From Wenzhouxiangella sp. (GTDB lineage Bacteria > Pseudomonadota > Gammaproteobacteria > Xanthomonadales > Wenzhouxiangellaceae): a stretch of DNA of 7,258 nucleotides. Positions 5,707-7,258 of this stretch are shown in pieces (the first letter of the stretch is position 1; each line of letters opens with the position of its first letter). Made by a program: the position numbers and the translations under genes. The notes beneath the pieces were generated by a model. That model was not told the origin of the DNA, did not search any database, and was given only the letters and a program-made list of their open reading frames with translations. The stretch covers positions 1-7,258 of the forward strand of contig SLJA01000341.1 of assembly GCA_007135355.1 (NCBI GenBank). Reading direction: 5' to 3'.

Positions 5707-5731
5707 ACAGCCACTGCCATGCCAATCACAC

Positions 5732-5738
5732 GGGAGGG
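5732..5738 (+). promoter_or_regulatory. Shine-Dalgarno of the YHS-domain gene
   Basis: GGGAGGG just before the ATG at 5742 (the GGAG core is five bases away) supports that start, which also gives a well-formed signal peptide. Confidence 0.7.
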
Positions 5739-5741
5739 CGC

Positions 5742-6197
5742 ATGAACAGAGAATCCTGTTACGGCCTGCTGGGTGTGCTGCTATGGGTCACGTCCATGGC
5801 GGTATTGGCCCAGCCCCAAGAGCAGGGCCCGCCACTTGCCATAAAGGGCTACAGCCCGGTGTCCTACTTCGAGCGCGGCCGCGCCGAGCAGGGCAGTGCC
5901 GAGTTCAGCTCGGTGTACAACGGCTTCCGCTATCACTTTACCGACGCTGAGCAAGTGGCGACATTCCAGGCCGATCCGGCGCGCTTCGAGCCACTGTTTA
6001 CCGAGCACTGCCCGTACAGCCTGACCCTGGGCCGCGCTGTCGCGATCGATCCGGAGAATTTCAAGATCGTCGGCGGGCACCTGCTGTTGTTCCACCGCTC
6101 CGATGAAATGGATGGCCTGCAGGAATGGAATCAGGCCGATGATGACCAAGGCCTGCTCGAGCAGGCTCGATCGCAGTACACCCTGTTTCGCTTCTGA
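5742..6197 (+). CDS. Exported YHS-domain protein, putative metal-binding
   Basis: A 151-residue protein. A signal peptide with hydrophobic core LLGVLLWVTSMAVLA probably ends at Ala23 before QPQEQ, placing it in the periplasm. The YHS-type domain (about 32-117) shows the opening AIKGYSPVSYFERG, the Gly-Ser-Ala-Glu-Phe step, YNGFRYHF, ATFQADPARFEP, a single conserved-position Cys90 in EHCPYSL, and DPENFKIVGGHLLLF. This is the layout of periplasmic YHS proteins (typically GYDPVAYF...GYCA...DPxxWxIvdGKLYL). YHS domains are related to TRASH-type metal-binding modules and often travel with copper or other metal-handling genes. Metal binding here is inference, since only one Cys is visible in the mature part. 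The C-terminal tail (about 118-151) is acidic and Gln-rich. The downstream lipoprotein gene starts four bases after its stop, so the two are likely one operon. Confidence 0.9.
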   Translation: MNRESCYGLLGVLLWVTSMAVLAQPQEQGPPLAIKGYSPVSYFERGRAEQGSAEFSSVYNGFRYHFTDAEQVATFQADPARFEPLFTEHCPYSLTLGRAVAIDPENFKIVGGHLLLFHRSDEMDGLQEWNQADDDQGLLEQARSQYTLFRF

Positions 6198-6201
6198 TGC
6201 G

Positions 6202-7258
6202 ATGGTTGCGTGGCCTATTTCGACATGCGGTCGTTATGCCAGCCCCTGGATTGTCCTTCTCGGCTTGATGCTCATACTGGGCGGATGTGCACTACCTCAT
6301 CGTCAGCCTGACCTGGATCGCCTCTACGAAACCGAACGCACCGAAATACAGCGCCCGCCGGTCGTACTGATTCCGGGCCTGATGGGTACGCGCCTGATAT
6401 CAGCCCAACAGGGTGAGATCTGGGTTGGCTCGCTGATTGACCTGATGCTGTCGAGTTATCGTCACGCAGCCCTGGAAATCGACCCGAACTCGCTTGAACC
6501 GATTCCGGGTGATGTCATGCCCGGCGGTCTGACCAGCAAATTTGCCGGGCGCGATTTCTACGGTTCGATCGTACGCACACTGGAACAGGCCGGCGGCTAT
6601 CGTCGCGCCGAACCAAGTGAAGCGATTGATGCCGGTGAGCCGGTCTATTACGTGCTTGCCTACGACTGGCGGCTGGACAATCTGGAGTCGGTACAGCGCC
6701 TGCAGGCACTGTTCGAGCAGATTCGCATCGACCATGACAGGCCGGATCTGCAGATCGATATAGTTGCGCATTCCATGGGCGGGATGATTGCGCGCTACTG
6801 GATGCGCTATGGCGTGACCGATGTACTCGAAGACAACCAGTTCCCGGTCAGCTATCACGGCGAGGGTCGGGTTCGTCGCGTTGTCCTGCTGGGAACGCCG
6901 AACCTGGGTTCGGTGGAATCACTCAAAGCCATGCTGTCAGGCCGTCGTATCGGGCTTCGCAATATTCCGCCCGAGGTACTGATGACGTTCCCGAGCTTCT
7001 ATCAGTTGTTGCCGCATCCCCTCAACGACTGGCTGCTGGACATGGACGGCCAGCCGATAGATGTCGACCCTTTCGATCTGTCGACCTGGAAGCGCTTCCA
7101 GTGGTCCATTTTTGATCCTTCGGTGCGTGAGCGCATTGTCTCCACCGCGCTAGACGAGGAGACGGGTCAGGCGCGGCTGAAGCAAATGGAACGATATTTC
7201 CATAAACATCTGGAGCGAGGCCGGCGTTTTTTGTGGTCGCTGACGGTCAACCTGGATC
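6202..7258 (+). CDS. LCAT/PDAT-like alpha/beta-hydrolase lipoprotein, 3' partial
   Basis: The frame from the ATG at 6202 stays open to the right edge (352 complete codons), so the C-terminus is missing. The N-terminus reads as a lipoprotein signal: a short polar segment, the hydrophobic run WIVLLGLMLIL, and the lipobox LGGC with Cys29 as the lipidation site. The hydrolase domain follows: VVLIPGLMGTRL (oxyanion-hole region, about 54-65), YDWRLDN (the YDWR motif of lecithin:cholesterol acyltransferase and phospholipid:diacylglycerol acyltransferase relatives, about 154-160), the nucleophile elbow VAHSMGG with Ser191, and LLGTPNLGS (about 228-237). FPSFYQLLPHP (about 331... of the family's late conserved 'YLLP' segment, at bases 6988-7020) also fits LCAT. 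A catalytic Asp and His should lie nearby or beyond the edge. It probably acts on lipids or acyl esters at the envelope; the substrate is unknown. No ribosome binding site is seen, so translation is likely coupled to the YHS gene four bases upstream. Confidence 0.9.
   Translation, partial: MVAWPISTCGRYASPWIVLLGLMLILGGCALPHRQPDLDRLYETERTEIQRPPVVLIPGLMGTRLISAQQGEIWVGSLIDLMLSSYRHAALEIDPNSLEPIPGDVMPGGLTSKFAGRDFYGSIVRTLEQAGGYRRAEPSEAIDAGEPVYYVLAYDWRLDNLESVQRLQALFEQIRIDHDRPDLQIDIVAHSMGGMIARYWMRYGVTDVLEDNQFPVSYHGEGRVRRVVLLGTPNLGSVESLKAMLSGRRIGLRNIPPEVLMTFPSFYQLLPHPLNDWLLDMDGQPIDVDPFDLSTWKRFQWSIFDPSVRERIVSTALDEETGQARLKQMERYFHKHLERGRRFLWSLTVNLD

Noticed and set aside
5367..5729. 120-codon open frame on the - strand in the intergenic region
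   Set aside because: Gly/Arg/Cys-rich with no domain, and it overlaps the likely kinase promoter; judged a chance frame.
6197..6268. TGATG stop-start junction at the YHS stop as the start of the next gene
   Set aside because: The ATG at 6197 is in a frame that soon reaches a stop; the hydrolase frame begins at the ATG at 6202.
6400..6858. 152-codon open frame on the - strand
   Set aside because: It is antisense to the hydrolase, whose catalytic motifs lie on the + strand; no recognisable domain.

Overview
The window looks like a chromosomal segment of a moderately GC-rich Gram-negative proteobacterium, most likely a gammaproteobacterium. The basis is an HvfA-type peptide/MNIO operon, a FixL/FixJ-like pair, an RpoE-type ECF sigma factor, a predicted lipoprotein and dense gene packing. 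No tRNA, rRNA, CRISPR array, insertion sequence or phage gene was seen. The genus cannot be fixed from the sequence.

Region 1 (1-2711, + strand) is a biosynthetic cassette for a ribosomally made, post-translationally modified copper-binding peptide of the Hvf/bufferin class. It has four parts. The first is a 5'-truncated precursor with ten Glu-Gly-(Ala/Thr)-Cys-Gly motifs (HvfA-like). The second is the multinuclear non-heme iron oxidase that modifies the cysteines (HvfB, DUF692/MNIO). The third is its DUF2063 partner (HvfC), which overlaps hvfB by up to 41 bases. The fourth is a DoxX-family membrane protein (HvfX/BufD-like). By analogy with Haemophilus HvfA, cysteines in the repeats would become oxazolone/thioamide groups that bind Cu(I). 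The motif here has Ala or Thr where the well-known version has Lys, and the repeats fall in blocks of 3, 4 and 3 separated by Asp/Glu/Lys-rich spacers.

Region 2 (about 2712-5343) is regulatory. It holds a FixJ-type response regulator (+), an ECF sigma factor (+) and a soluble GAF-domain histidine kinase (- strand). The kinase gene converges on the sigma gene and overlaps its 3' end by 39 bases. No anti-sigma gene is visible. The kinase and regulator are probably partners. A role in controlling the adjacent metallophore operon is inference.

Region 3 (5344-5741) has no confident gene. It holds the kinase's upstream region, a repeat cluster that could be an operator, and a possible 39-residue single-span membrane peptide.

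Region 4 (5742-7258, + strand) has an exported YHS-domain protein. Four bases later begins a predicted lipoprotein alpha/beta-hydrolase of the LCAT/PDAT family. It has a GHSMG-like serine elbow and runs off the right edge. The two are probably co-transcribed and act in the cell envelope.
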